This document shows, piece after piece, positions 45,980-53,866 of a stretch of DNA of 54,826 nucleotides (position 1 is the stretch's first letter; each line of letters opens with the position of its first letter). The notes beneath the pieces are model-generated. The model did not search any database. It worked only from the letters and a program-made list of their open reading frames with translations, and was not told where the DNA came from. Position numbers and translations under genes: made by a program. The DNA is from Flavobacteriaceae bacterium (GTDB taxonomy: Bacteria; Bacteroidota; Bacteroidia; Flavobacteriales; Flavobacteriaceae): assembly GCA_029238215.1 (NCBI GenBank), contig JAQWGN010000018.1, forward strand, positions 1 through 54,826, written 5' to 3'.

Positions 45980-47156
45980 ATTCAAAAGTGCCATTTGGTG
46001 TTTCTAAGGTAAGTTTCTTGGTACTGCTAGCTTCCACACGACCAACAATTTTCGCCTCAATATTAAATGACTTAGCCATTGCAATAATTTTATCGGCATG
46101 TTTTGAATCTACATACAATTCCAATCGATGTCCCATATTAAAGACTTTATACATCTCACGCCATTCGGTTCCTGATTCTTTTTGTATCATTTCGAACAGT
46201 GGCGGAATGGAAAATAAATTATCTTTTATAACGTGAACATCATCAACAAAATGCAACACTTTAGTTTGAGCACCACCACTACAATGGACAGCTCCATGTA
46301 TAGCAGGACTACCCAGTTCTTCTATGACAGCCTTCATTACTGGGGCATAGGTCCTTGTTGGCGACAATACCAATTTTCCTGCGTTTAAAGAAACCCCATC
46401 TACGGAATCTTCTAATCTTTTTGTTCCAGTATACACAAGGTCATCTGGCACGAGTGGATCAAAACTTTCTGGAAAAGTAGTAGCCAGAGATTTATGAAAA
46501 ACATCATGCCTTGCAGAAGTGAGTCCATTACTTCCCATGCCGCCATTATAAGCACTTTCATATGATGCTTGCCCAGAAGATGACAATCCTACAATAACAT
46601 CGCCTGGTTGTATATTCGCATTGTCTATCACCTTATTTCTAGCCAATCTTGCAGTCACTGTAGAGTCTACAATTATAGTCCTAACTATATCACCAACATC
46701 TGCAGTTTCACCTCCAGTAAGTGTAAGCTTCATGCCATGAGTATTAAGCTCATCTACAAGTTCTTGGGTGCCCTCGATAAGTGCTTTAATAACTTCTCCG
46801 GGAATCAGGTTTTTATTACGTCCAATGGTAGAAGAAATTAGGATTTCATCGACTGCACCTACACAGAGCAAATCATCAAGATTCATAATTAAGGCGTCTT
46901 GTGCTATTCCCTTCCAAACAGATAAATCGCCAGTTTGTTTCCAATACATGTATGCCAAGGATGATTTTGTACCTGCACCATCAGCATGCATAATCAAGCA
47001 ATATGCATCATCATTTGTGAGATAATCAGGAACAATTTTACAGAACGCTTTCGGAAAGAGTCCCTTATCAATGTGTTTGATGGCTGCGTGTACATCTTCT
47101 TTATCGGCAGACACCCCACGCATTTGGTATCGTTCGTTTGAAGGCTTTTTTGCCAT
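45972..47156 (-). CDS. purM: Phosphoribosylformylglycinamidine cyclo-ligase, PurM-like
   Basis: AIR synthetase closes the imidazole ring in purine synthesis, using ATP. The 394-aa Bacteroidota form is recognisable by the glycine-rich ATP loop MHADGAGTKSSLAY, DDLLCVGA, LTGGETADVGD and GLSSSGQASYES. It is longer and more divergent than E. coli PurM (345 aa), but the motif order is preserved. It lies 1 bp after GSIII, linking glutamine synthesis with purine synthesis in one transcript. Confidence 0.9.
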   Translation of the reverse strand: MAKKPSNERYQMRGVSADKEDVHAAIKHIDKGLFPKAFCKIVPDYLTNDDAYCLIMHADGAGTKSSLAYMYWKQTGDLSVWKGIAQDALIMNLDDLLCVGAVDEILISSTIGRNKNLIPGEVIKALIEGTQELVDELNTHGMKLTLTGGETADVGDIVRTIIVDSTVTARLARNKVIDNANIQPGDVIVGLSSSGQASYESAYNGGMGSNGLTSARHDVFHKSLATTFPESFDPLVPDDLVYTGTKRLEDSVDGVSLNAGKLVLSPTRTYAPVMKAVIEELGSPAIHGAVHCSGGAQTKVLHFVDDVHVIKDNLFSIPPLFEMIQKESGTEWREMYKVFNMGHRLELYVDSKHADKIIAMAKSFNIEAKIVGRVEASSTKKLTLETPNGTFEYE

Positions 47157-47157
47157 A

Positions 47158-49344
47158 TTAACGTAAAAATAATAGTTCTCTAAACTTTGCTAAGGGCCAA
47201 GAAGAATCATCAATAATGAGCTCCAAGCCGTCAGCAGCTTTTCGTATGGTATCAAAAATGGGTAGCACGTTAGATGCATACATCTGTGCTTTATCATCGA
47301 GCTTACTCATACTGTTTGCCTTTGTTCGTGCATCACGCAAGTCATCACATGAAGAATTAAGTGCATCTAACAAAGCACTAATTTTTTCAATGCTCCCTAA
47401 GGCAACGTGTGCATGTTTACTAAAGTTCTTTTCATAAATATGCTTTAATCCTTCAACATTTTGAATTAACATATGCTGATATTTGAATGATGCTGGTAGA
47501 ATCTGATCATTAACCAAGTTTTCAAGAATTAGGCTCTCAATCTCAATACGTTGCACATATTGTTCCATCTGAATTTCATACCGTGCCTTTTGTTCTACCG
47601 GGTTCATAACTCCCATTGAATCAAAGAGGTTAATAACTGTCTCGTCTAATCGAATACGTAGTGCTTCTGGTGTGGTTTTTAGATTTGACAATCCACGACG
47701 AGCGGCTTCTTTTTGCCAAGAATCGCTGTAACCATCTCCGTCAAATAAAATATTTTTTGTGTTTTTAATATATTCTCTCAATACATTAAAAATGGCATCA
47801 TCCTTCTTTAATTTCTTGGATTTGATAAGTGCATCTACTTCCTTTTTAAAATCTATCAATTGCTTAGCAACAATTGTATTAAGAACCGTCATAGGAATGG
47901 CGCAGTTCTGATTTGAGCCAACAGCACGAAACTCAAATTTATTCCCAGTAAAAGCAAAAGGTGAAGTACGATTACGGTCTGTATTGTCAAGCAAAATCTC
48001 TGGGATTTTACCCACTACATTCAGTTTTAAATCTGTTTTCTCTTGAGGAGATAATTTTCCCTTAGAAACATTTTCTAAGTCGCTTAAAACTGCTGAAAGT
48101 TGTGAGCCGATAAAGACCGATATAATAGCAGGAGGTGCTTCATTTCCTCCCAATCGATGGTCATTACCTGCACTCGCTATAGAAGAACGAATGAGAGACT
48201 CATAATTTTGAACTGCCTTTATCGTTGTAATAAAGAATGTTAAAAACTGTAAATTACTCATGGGAGTTTTTCCAGGACTTAACAGGTTTACTCCAGTGTT
48301 GGTTAACAACGACCAATTGTTGTGTTTGCCTGAACCATTAATACCTGAAAAAGGTTTTTCATGTAGCAAGACCTTAAACTGATGCTTACTAGCTATTTTG
48401 CCCATAATATCCATTAATAGGGCGTTATGATCAACGGCAAGATTGGCTTCTTCAAATATGGGAGCTAACTCAAACTGATTTGGAGCGACCTCGTTATGCC
48501 TTGTTTTTACAGGGATACCTAACAACATTGAATTGTACTCCAATTCACGCATAAAGTTAATCGCTCGGTTGGGAATAGATCCGAAGTAATGGTCATCTAG
48601 CTGTTGTCCTTTTGGGGGGGGATGTCCAACCAAGGCTCTTCCAGCCAACATAATATCGGGTCTTGTGGAGGCCAAGGCTTTATCGACAAGGAAATATTCT
48701 TGCTCCCACCCTAGTGTCGCTTGTACACGGGTAACATTTTTATCAAAATACTTTGCTACTTGTGTGGCAGCAACATCAACAGCACTTAAAGCTCGAAGCA
48801 AAGGGGTTTTGTTATCAAGAGCCTCACCTGTGTAAGAAACAAAAATAGTAGGAATACAGAGTGTTGTGTCATAAATAAAAGCAGGAGATGAAGGATCCCA
48901 GGCGGTGTATCCTCTTGCCTCAAAAGTGTTGCGAATACCTCCATTCGGGAAACTTGAGGCGTCTGGTTCTTGTTGAACCAGCTGAGAACCGTCAAAATGT
49001 TCTAAGCCTTCGCCGTTAGCATCAATATCAAAAAAGGCATCGTGTTTTTCGGCAGTTGCTCCAGTAAGGGGCTGAAACCAGTGTGTGTAATGTGTAGCAC
49101 CCATTGACATAGCCCAATCTTTCATAGAGGCGGCTACGTGATCAGAAACCGCTCGGGTAATTTTAGTTCCCTTTTCAATCGCTTCATCAACCTCAAGGAA
49201 GGCTTGCTTTGTTAAGAACGTCCGCATTGCTTTTTTAGTGAATACATGGCTTTCAAAAAGAGTTGATTTTTTTTCCTCTACATGAAACGAATTTGTGGGA
49301 CGGTTTACCGCGTCCCGAAGGGCTTGAAAACGCAGTTTATTCAT
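47158..49344 (-). CDS. glnN: Glutamine synthetase type III
   Basis: This enzyme makes glutamine from glutamate, ammonium and ATP. At about 728 aa it is the large GSIII form typical of Bacteroidota and some cyanobacteria, with a double-ring dodecamer. Motifs: GWEQEYFLVD (metal-binding Glu), HNEVAPNQFE, NGSGKHNNWS and NRTSPFAFTGNKFEFR. The ATG at 49344 (MNKLRFQAL) is preferred to an in-frame one at 49371, which would lie over the -7 box. It leads the seven-gene operon and is divergent from the type II enzyme. Confidence 0.96.
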   Translation of the reverse strand: MNKLRFQALRDAVNRPTNSFHVEEKKSTLFESHVFTKKAMRTFLTKQAFLEVDEAIEKGTKITRAVSDHVAASMKDWAMSMGATHYTHWFQPLTGATAEKHDAFFDIDANGEGLEHFDGSQLVQQEPDASSFPNGGIRNTFEARGYTAWDPSSPAFIYDTTLCIPTIFVSYTGEALDNKTPLLRALSAVDVAATQVAKYFDKNVTRVQATLGWEQEYFLVDKALASTRPDIMLAGRALVGHPPPKGQQLDDHYFGSIPNRAINFMRELEYNSMLLGIPVKTRHNEVAPNQFELAPIFEEANLAVDHNALLMDIMGKIASKHQFKVLLHEKPFSGINGSGKHNNWSLLTNTGVNLLSPGKTPMSNLQFLTFFITTIKAVQNYESLIRSSIASAGNDHRLGGNEAPPAIISVFIGSQLSAVLSDLENVSKGKLSPQEKTDLKLNVVGKIPEILLDNTDRNRTSPFAFTGNKFEFRAVGSNQNCAIPMTVLNTIVAKQLIDFKKEVDALIKSKKLKKDDAIFNVLREYIKNTKNILFDGDGYSDSWQKEAARRGLSNLKTTPEALRIRLDETVINLFDSMGVMNPVEQKARYEIQMEQYVQRIEIESLILENLVNDQILPASFKYQHMLIQNVEGLKHIYEKNFSKHAHVALGSIEKISALLDALNSSCDDLRDARTKANSMSKLDDKAQMYASNVLPIFDTIRKAADGLELIIDDSSWPLAKFRELLFLR

Positions 49345-49368
49345 GATGAATTGTTTTTGGATGAGTAA

Positions 49369-49376
49369 CAAATATA
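49369..49376 (-). promoter_or_regulatory. -7 box of GSIII operon
   Basis: TATATTTG on the minus strand matches the consensus and lies 24 nt upstream of the GSIII ATG. No TTG at the -33 position, which is consistent with activator dependence. Confidence 0.55.
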
Positions 49377-49460
49377 CATCAAAATATATGTTTTTCTAAG
49401 GATGTAATGTTTTTAGATTTTGACATGAATCTGGCTTGATTTTAAACAATTATCAAAAAA

Positions 49461-49482
49461 CACCCCTTTAAATTAGGGGTAT
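49461..49482 (-). promoter_or_regulatory. 22-bp ATACCC...GGG element, distal copy (glutamine synthetase region)
   Basis: Read on the minus strand: ATACCCC, AT-rich core, GGGGTG. It lies between the divergent GSIII and GSII genes, 85 bp from the GSIII -7 box and 64 bp from the GSII -7 box, so it could act on both. Its sequence is shared with the site at 37050. Confidence 0.6.
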
Positions 49483-49513
49483 AGCAAAAATTACAGTATT
49501 CTTTATAAAAAAA

Positions 49514-49535
49514 CACCCATAAACCACTAGGGTAT
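49514..49535 (-). promoter_or_regulatory. 22-bp ATACCC...GGG element, proximal copy (glutamine synthetase region)
   Basis: Read on the minus strand: ATACCC, core, TGGGTG. Starts 53 bp after the distal copy. It covers the -33 zone of the GSII promoter, 11 nt before its -7 box. Confidence 0.6.
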
Positions 49536-49546
49536 GTATAAAATTT

Positions 49547-49554
49547 TATTTTTG
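49547..49554 (+). promoter_or_regulatory. -7 box of the GSII gene
   Basis: TATTTTTG (TAnnTTTG), 19 nt before the ATG. The -33 TTG is missing and replaced by the proximal ATACCC element, as in the porin-amt promoter. Confidence 0.6.
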
Positions 49555-49573
49555 TAATTCATAATACATAATC

Positions 49574-50581
49574 ATGAATAAATCGAAACTCGAATATATT
49601 TGGTTGGACGGTTATAAGCCAACTGCAAATTTAAGAAGCAAAACTAAAGTTGTTAGTGACTTTTCAGGGAAACTTGAAGACGTTGAAATGTGGTCTTTTG
49701 ATGGGAGTTCTACCAAACAAGCAGAAGGCGGATCTTCAGACTGTTTATTAAAGCCAGTGGCTGTATATCCAGATCCTGAACGTAGAAATGGATATTTGGT
49801 AATGACCGAAGTTCTTAACGCTGATGGATCGGCGCATGTATCAAATGGTCGTGCCTCAATTGATGACGATGATGATGACTTCTGGTTTGGATTTGAACAA
49901 GAATATTTCCTATGGGATCCTGAAACAAATCTACCTCTTGGATTTCCAAAAGATCAAACTCCTCAAGGTCAGTACTACTGTTCAGTTGGTGCAAAAAACT
50001 CTTTTGGACGTGAAATTATGGACCGTCACCTAGACGTTTGTTTAGATGCTGGACTTAATGTTGAAGGAACAAATGGTGAAGTTGCTCCAGGGCAATGGGA
50101 ATTTCAAATTTTCGCAAAAGGAGCTGCCGAAGCTGGAGATCAAATTTGGATTGCTCGTTATCTTTTAGAGCGTATCGCTGAAGATTACGGTCTAGCTATT
50201 GATTACCACCCAAAACCACTTGGAGCAACTGACTGGAATGGATCGGGAATGCATGCTAATTTCTCAAATACTACACTAAGAACTTGTGGTTCTAAAGAGA
50301 CGTATGAGAAAATATGTGAAGCTTTCCGTCCTGTTGTAAAAGAACACATCGAGGTTTACGGTGCTTACAATGATCAACGACTTACTGGAGACCATGAAAC
50401 ACAATCTATTGATGCGTTTAGTTTTGGTGTATCAGATCGTGGAGCATCTATCCGTATTCCAATTATGACTGTTGAAAAAGGTTGGAAAGGATGGTTAGAA
50501 GACCGTCGTCCAGCTTCAAACGGAGATCCGTACAAAATTGCAGCACGAATCATTAAAACGGTTAAAACTGCTGACGTATAA
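49574..50581 (+). CDS. glnA: Glutamine synthetase type II (beta-Grasp domain form)
   Basis: A 335-aa glutamine synthetase of the short, eukaryote-like GSII type. Motifs: EMWSFDGSSTKQAEG, GFEQEYFLWD (metal-binding Glu), GTNGEVAPGQWEFQ, DWNGSGMHANFS (catalytic loop) and DRGASIRIP. An acidic run (DDDDDD at about residues 97-102) precedes the first motif. It lacks the Tyr adenylylation site of GSI. Having GSII and GSIII divergent from one control region makes this the centre of ammonia assimilation here. It has its own terminator. Confidence 0.95.
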   Translation: MNKSKLEYIWLDGYKPTANLRSKTKVVSDFSGKLEDVEMWSFDGSSTKQAEGGSSDCLLKPVAVYPDPERRNGYLVMTEVLNADGSAHVSNGRASIDDDDDDFWFGFEQEYFLWDPETNLPLGFPKDQTPQGQYYCSVGAKNSFGREIMDRHLDVCLDAGLNVEGTNGEVAPGQWEFQIFAKGAAEAGDQIWIARYLLERIAEDYGLAIDYHPKPLGATDWNGSGMHANFSNTTLRTCGSKETYEKICEAFRPVVKEHIEVYGAYNDQRLTGDHETQSIDAFSFGVSDRGASIRIPIMTVEKGWKGWLEDRRPASNGDPYKIAARIIKTVKTADV

Positions 50582-50603
50582 TTTTAACTGCGTTATATTT
50601 AAG

Positions 50604-50636
50604 AAAAAGCTCCTCTGCAATGAGGGGCTTTTTTTA
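50604..50636 (+). terminator. Intrinsic terminator after GSII
   Basis: AAAAAGC and GCTTTTT arms extended by CCTC/GAGG with one G-U pair and a TGCAAT loop, then a T run. The matching A tract on the other side may let it act also on the convergent gene at 50659. Confidence 0.85.
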
Positions 50637-50658
50637 TGGTTTTCCAAAAAAAACGCAC

Positions 50659-51267
50659 TCAATCCAAAAAGATAATATCATTGGTTTTTTGTGTAAATAT
50701 TTTACCGGAATCCAGCGTAATCGTTAGTGTAAAGACAGCATTGCTTGGAATGTTTTTCTTTTCAGTAAGATCCAATTGCCAACTTAGATAATCCAGTTTT
50801 TGTGTTTTGTATTCTTGTAATAACTCTAAAATAGTAACATGCCTATCTCCATAATTTGTGGTAAAATTTGACGTTACATCCACTTCTTTTTGGGTGGCGG
50901 TATCTGTAGCCGCAATTTGAATTGATTTTATGGGATCAGGGAAATGGTATTTGGGAGTGATACAACTACATGACCACGCATAGGCAATACCATAACTTGC
51001 ATAGGAAGTGTGTTTGGATTGACGAACAAACGCAATGCCATTTTGGTCATATTTTACATATATTTTAATGCCGAAAGCATTTTTATATGCCGCACCTTCC
51101 ACTTCTATCTCTTGAAATTTTGAAGTGTCCCAAGCAGAAAATTCCACGCCTTTATATACAATATCATATTCGCTATAGTCTTCGCAGCCACAGCCCCCAC
51201 AATCTGTTGCCATTAACAACGGAGCTAAGTGTATTACTAATAAGGTTTTTATAGGTATACGTTTCAT
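50659..51267 (-). CDS. Secreted protein with N-terminal Cys cluster, function unknown
   Basis: A 202-aa protein with a signal sequence (about residues 1-20) followed by DCGGCGCEDYSEYD. The cysteines at ~23, 26 and 28 just after the signal could be a lipidated or metal-binding site, but the lipobox is not canonical. A second CSC pair (~100) lies in a YAWSCSCITPKY segment. The rest looks beta-rich, ending NDIIFLD. I recognise no domain; Bacteroidota have many such short secreted families. It is convergent with the GSII gene and separated by the terminator. Confidence 0.65.
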   Translation of the reverse strand: MKRIPIKTLLVIHLAPLLMATDCGGCGCEDYSEYDIVYKGVEFSAWDTSKFQEIEVEGAAYKNAFGIKIYVKYDQNGIAFVRQSKHTSYASYGIAYAWSCSCITPKYHFPDPIKSIQIAATDTATQKEVDVTSNFTTNYGDRHVTILELLQEYKTQKLDYLSWQLDLTEKKNIPSNAVFTLTITLDSGKIFTQKTNDIIFLD

Positions 51268-51518
51268 AGTTGGGTTTTATTTAGTGTTACATTTATGTTA
51301 GGCTGGTTGTGCAGCTTTAAATAGTCAGACGTTTTGCGTGGGACTAAAAATCTATAATATGACATTCCGCATGCTTTGAAGCACTGTATTTGACTGTAAT
51401 TTTTGGTAGAATTTTTTTAAAAACCAACTTTTATCTTGCTTCAAAATGTTAAAATTGACAAAAAAGAATAAAAGAGTGGGTAAAAGCGTGAAAATTTAAT
51501 GACTATAAAATAGCTTTT

Positions 51519-52451
51519 TTATGTTAGCGTAACTATAATGTAACCCAAATAGGTTCCCAGCAAAATAAGCCCTTCGCGCCACCTAAACGTCATTTGCTTT
51601 GGTATAAAAACCAAAGGCAACAGCAGAAAAGCAAATCCTAGCATTACCCAGATATCGAATTGCATCAGACGGGCATCCATAACTTGTAGTGGGTGAATAA
51701 CAGCGGTAACACCAAGTACGGTTAGTATATTGAATAGATTAGATCCTATCAAATTACCAATTGAAATACCTTGTTCCTTTCGATACATAGCCAAACCGGA
51801 AGCTACCAACTCAGGCAAACTTGTTCCAATAGAAACTAGAGTGACTCCTATAATGCGCTCACTAACCTCATAGGTACGAGCCAAGCCAACAGCACCTTTT
51901 ACCAACCATTGTGAACCCAAGGCAAGTCCTAAAGTTCCTAAGCTAGCAAAGGCAATAATCCACCACCACGACTTTTTTGCTTCATCAGAGGGCATTGTTT
52001 GAGCGACAACAGGAGGTTGAAACTTAATTAAATATATCATTACAACAATGAGCACCGAAACAAGTAGTATGCCTTCAGTTTGGCTAATTCCTCCATCCAA
52101 AAGAAGTAGTAACAGCAGTACGGAAACAGTAAACACAATGGGAAGGTCAAATTTGTAAAAACTTTTTTGCACCGTAATAGGTCCAAAAAGCAACACTGTA
52201 CCCAAAACAAATCCGAGATTTGCAATATTTGAGCCAACAACATTACCCAAAGAAAGATCTGGATACCCATCCAAAGCCGCGCGTATACTAGTCATTAATT
52301 CTGGAAGCGAGGTGGCAAAAGAGACGAGAGTCATGCCAATAATGACTTTAGGCACCTGCCATCGAGCCGCTGCAGCTACAGAAGCGCGTAATAGAAACTC
52401 TCCGCCCAAAAGCAATACTATAAGACCGACTATAAGCAAAAGTATATTCAT
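51519..52451 (-). CDS. Calcium/sodium antiporter, CaCA family
   Basis: A 310-aa inner membrane exchanger of the YrbG type with ten helices in two inverted halves. Each half carries the ion-binding alpha repeat: SFATSLPELMTS with LGNVVGSNIANLG, and SIGTSLPELVAS with IGNLIGSNLFNIL. This duplicated GN-x2-GSN pattern is diagnostic. Upstream, a -7 box (52470-52463) overlaps the divergent promoter of the 50-aa gene. The 251 bp between its stop and the gene at 51267 show no gene or clear terminator. Confidence 0.95.
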   Translation of the reverse strand: MNILLLIVGLIVLLLGGEFLLRASVAAAARWQVPKVIIGMTLVSFATSLPELMTSIRAALDGYPDLSLGNVVGSNIANLGFVLGTVLLFGPITVQKSFYKFDLPIVFTVSVLLLLLLLDGGISQTEGILLVSVLIVVMIYLIKFQPPVVAQTMPSDEAKKSWWWIIAFASLGTLGLALGSQWLVKGAVGLARTYEVSERIIGVTLVSIGTSLPELVASGLAMYRKEQGISIGNLIGSNLFNILTVLGVTAVIHPLQVMDARLMQFDIWVMLGFAFLLLPLVFIPKQMTFRWREGLILLGTYLGYIIVTLT

Positions 52452-52462
52452 AATTTAAAGAA

Positions 52463-52470
52463 CAAATATA
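52463..52470 (-). promoter_or_regulatory. -7 box of the antiporter gene
   Basis: TATATTTG on the minus strand, 11 nt before the antiporter ATG at 52451. No TTG at -33. Confidence 0.5.
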
Positions 52471-52487
52471 AGGTCTGCTAGGTTTTG

Positions 52488-52495
52488 TATCTTTG
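52488..52495 (+). promoter_or_regulatory. -7 box of the 50-aa gene
   Basis: TATCTTTG (TAnnTTTG) ends 4 nt before the ATG at 52500, predicting a leaderless transcript. The promoter is divergent from, and within 20 bp of, the antiporter promoter. Confidence 0.55.
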
Positions 52496-52499
52496 GTCT

Positions 52500-52652
52500 A
52501 TGCAGAAAAACTTTTTTAAACTGTTAGCAAAATGCAACAAACTACTACTGCCTAGTCTTACAAAAAAACGTTTGGACATTGGCAAAGCGAGTAAGGCACA
52601 ACTACTGTTGGTTGCATGGCGTTCTTATGTTACAATGCGTGCTTTACCGTAG
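52500..52652 (+). CDS. Very small basic protein (50 aa), conserved-looking
   Basis: A 50-aa reading frame starting MQKNFFKLLAKCNKLLLPS and ending WRSYVTMRALP, basic and amphipathic. It resembles, from memory, a family of ~50-aa flavobacterial proteins sometimes mislabelled 'SsrA-binding protein' in databases; it is not SmpB, which is three times longer. Support is the good -7 box immediately upstream, an ATG at the predicted start point and a normal codon pattern. Function unknown. Confidence 0.65.
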   Translation: MQKNFFKLLAKCNKLLLPSLTKKRLDIGKASKAQLLLVAWRSYVTMRALP

Positions 52653-52790
52653 TATTGCATGTATATCATATTCATAATAACGTAAACAATTTGGATGCTA
52701 ACTCTAAGCAACTAAATTACTAAACTTGTTTTGAGATAGTCTCAATTTGCTGTTGTCAAAGACTTGCATTAAAGATGGGAAATAGGCTGT

Positions 52791-52907
52791 TTAATCCTTT
52801 TTCTTGCGTTTCTTATTTGAAGAACCAAATACAACAATTCTCAGGTAGAAATAGATATAACTTACAAATATTGCCAATCCAATAATAAACATCAACTTAT
52901 TATTCAT
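52791..52907 (-). CDS. Very small membrane protein (38 aa)
   Basis: The frame reads MNNKLMFIIGLAIFVSYIYF and continues YLRIVVF to a basic tail (NKKRKKKD). One transmembrane helix (about residues 4-27) has positive charges inside. It follows the 56-aa gene by 5 bp on the same strand, like an operon partner. No domain recognised; function unknown. Size and coupling suggest a membrane-complex accessory subunit. Confidence 0.55.
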   Translation of the reverse strand: MNNKLMFIIGLAIFVSYIYFYLRIVVFGSSNKKRKKKD

Positions 52908-52912
52908 AGCTA

Positions 52913-53083
52913 TTAATTGTCTTTTCTCCTTTGTCTAATTGCAATCGCAAAACCAAGAATAGTTATAGGCCAAAGACCAACGTAAATGCCATCTAATTCA
53001 TTCCCTGTGAACCAAAGAAATATGGAATATAGAAAGCTTAAAAAAGCTAATATAATTGGGTAATATTTTTCTAAAAATTTCAT
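52913..53083 (-). CDS. Very small membrane protein (56 aa)
   Basis: A 56-aa reading frame starting MKFLEKYYPIILAFLSFLYS with two hydrophobic segments (about residues 8-26 and 35-50) joined by a short GNELDG loop, and a basic end (RQRRKDN). It is placed 5 bp upstream of the 38-aa gene and is followed by no other gene. Unrecognised. The hairpin topology with a positive C-terminus is typical for small inner membrane proteins; a real gene is likely but not proven. Confidence 0.55.
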   Translation of the reverse strand: MKFLEKYYPIILAFLSFLYSIFLWFTGNELDGIYVGLWPITILGFAIAIRQRRKDN

Positions 53084-53385
53084 CTTTAAATATAAATAAA
53101 ATCACGAGAATTATGGGGAATATAAAATTAAATAGTTAGCAACGCTATTTATTCTTGGTAACTCTTTTTTTACAACCTTACAGAAAAGCTATTCATTGTT
53201 GAACTAATAGATTGCTTGTATAAGCTATATGGTTTTAAATAACATGCGACATTACTTTTTTGATTATCCTAATAACATTATATTTGCCACCGCAGTTGAT
53301 AAAAATTAGATTGTGTAACGCTTATATAGGTACAAAATGATTTTGTATCTATTTGATAGCAGCCCCAATTTTCAATCAACTAAAA
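53084..53385 (+). other. Stretch without a gene, upstream of tRNA-Arg
   Basis: About 300 bp of AT-rich sequence. I see no coding frame of credible length. It contains the promoter at 53260-53286 for the tRNA and presumably the minus-strand promoter of the two small membrane genes, for which I found no consensus match. Confidence 0.5.
53260..53286 (+). promoter_or_regulatory. Promoter of tRNA-Arg
   Basis: TTG (53260-53262), 16-nt spacer, TATATTTG (53279-53286). It lies 100 bp upstream of the tRNA in the same direction; the spacer is slightly short. Confidence 0.5.
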
Positions 53386-53459
53386 GGCCTCGTGGCGCAA
53401 CTGAATAGCGCATCTGATTACGGCTCAGAAGGTTGCAGGTTTGAATCCTGCCGAGGTCA
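53386..53459 (+). tRNA. tRNA-Arg (anticodon ACG)
   Basis: A 74-nt cloverleaf. Acceptor GGCCTCG pairs with CGAGGTC (one G-U); the D arm is GCGC/GCGC; the anticodon stem TCTGA/TCAGA holds the loop TTACGGC (anticodon ACG); the T arm is GCAGG-TTTGAAT-CCTGC; the discriminator is A. CCA is not encoded. ACG is the standard wobble-modified arginine tRNA reading CGU, CGC and CGA. tRNA 3' ends are frequent integration sites, and accessory-looking genes follow. Confidence 0.97.
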
Positions 53460-53467
53460 CATCTATT

Positions 53468-53501
53468 GGGGGCAGGAATTTATCTTGCTCCCTTCTTTTT
53501 T
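53468..53501 (+). terminator. Intrinsic terminator of tRNA-Arg
   Basis: A 10-bp stem (53468-53477 with 53483-53492) including two G-U pairs and a 5-nt loop, followed by TTCTTTTTT. Located 8 bp after the tRNA. Confidence 0.85.
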
Positions 53502-53536
53502 GTATACTACTATGTATACTACATCGTATTTGGTAA

Positions 53537-53821
53537 TTAGTTTTTTTCGGCATTATAATCAACTGTTTTACCTACATATTCAACTCTAAATGTTTTTTGC
53601 TTGTTATCAACCTCCTTGTACGTGTGTGCAAGTTTAGGCAACGTATAATTTAAAGCTAACTCAAGCAGTTTCAGCTTGTGAGATACACTCAAATTTGCAG
53701 TTATAAGTTCGTCTATGGTTTTATCAATAAGTAGCTGAAGCTTTTCTTTTACCTGACTACTTATCTTGTTGGGAGTGCCTTTAGTTCTACCTCCGTACTT
53801 CTTTCCTGTATTATTAGCCAT
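53537..53821 (-). CDS. Phage-type small protein (GGRxKGTPNK motif)
   Basis: A 94-aa basic N-terminus with KKYGGRTKGTPNKISSQVKEKL. A GGRxKGxPNK(x)S opening is frequent in small DNA-binding or terminase-small-subunit-like proteins of phages and mobile elements. The rest is a helical segment (LQLLIDKTIDELITANLS, LLELALNYTLPKLAHTYK). I cannot name a family with certainty. It is the first gene after tRNA-Arg, which supports an integrated origin; integrase or other phage genes are not visible in this window. Confidence 0.7.
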   Translation of the reverse strand: MANNTGKKYGGRTKGTPNKISSQVKEKLQLLIDKTIDELITANLSVSHKLKLLELALNYTLPKLAHTYKEVDNKQKTFRVEYVGKTVDYNAEKN

Positions 53822-53866
53822 ACTATTTTAAACTATTATTGGTTAAGTTAATGATGAGTTAGGGGT

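Noticed and set aside
49345-49573. Sigma-54 promoter (GG-N10-GC) for the glutamine synthetases
   Set aside because: I found no convincing -24/-12 element, while a TAnnTTTG box fits well for each gene.
53353-53589. 78-aa plus-strand frame over tRNA-Arg
   Set aside because: It reads through the tRNA and its terminator; the tRNA explains the sequence.
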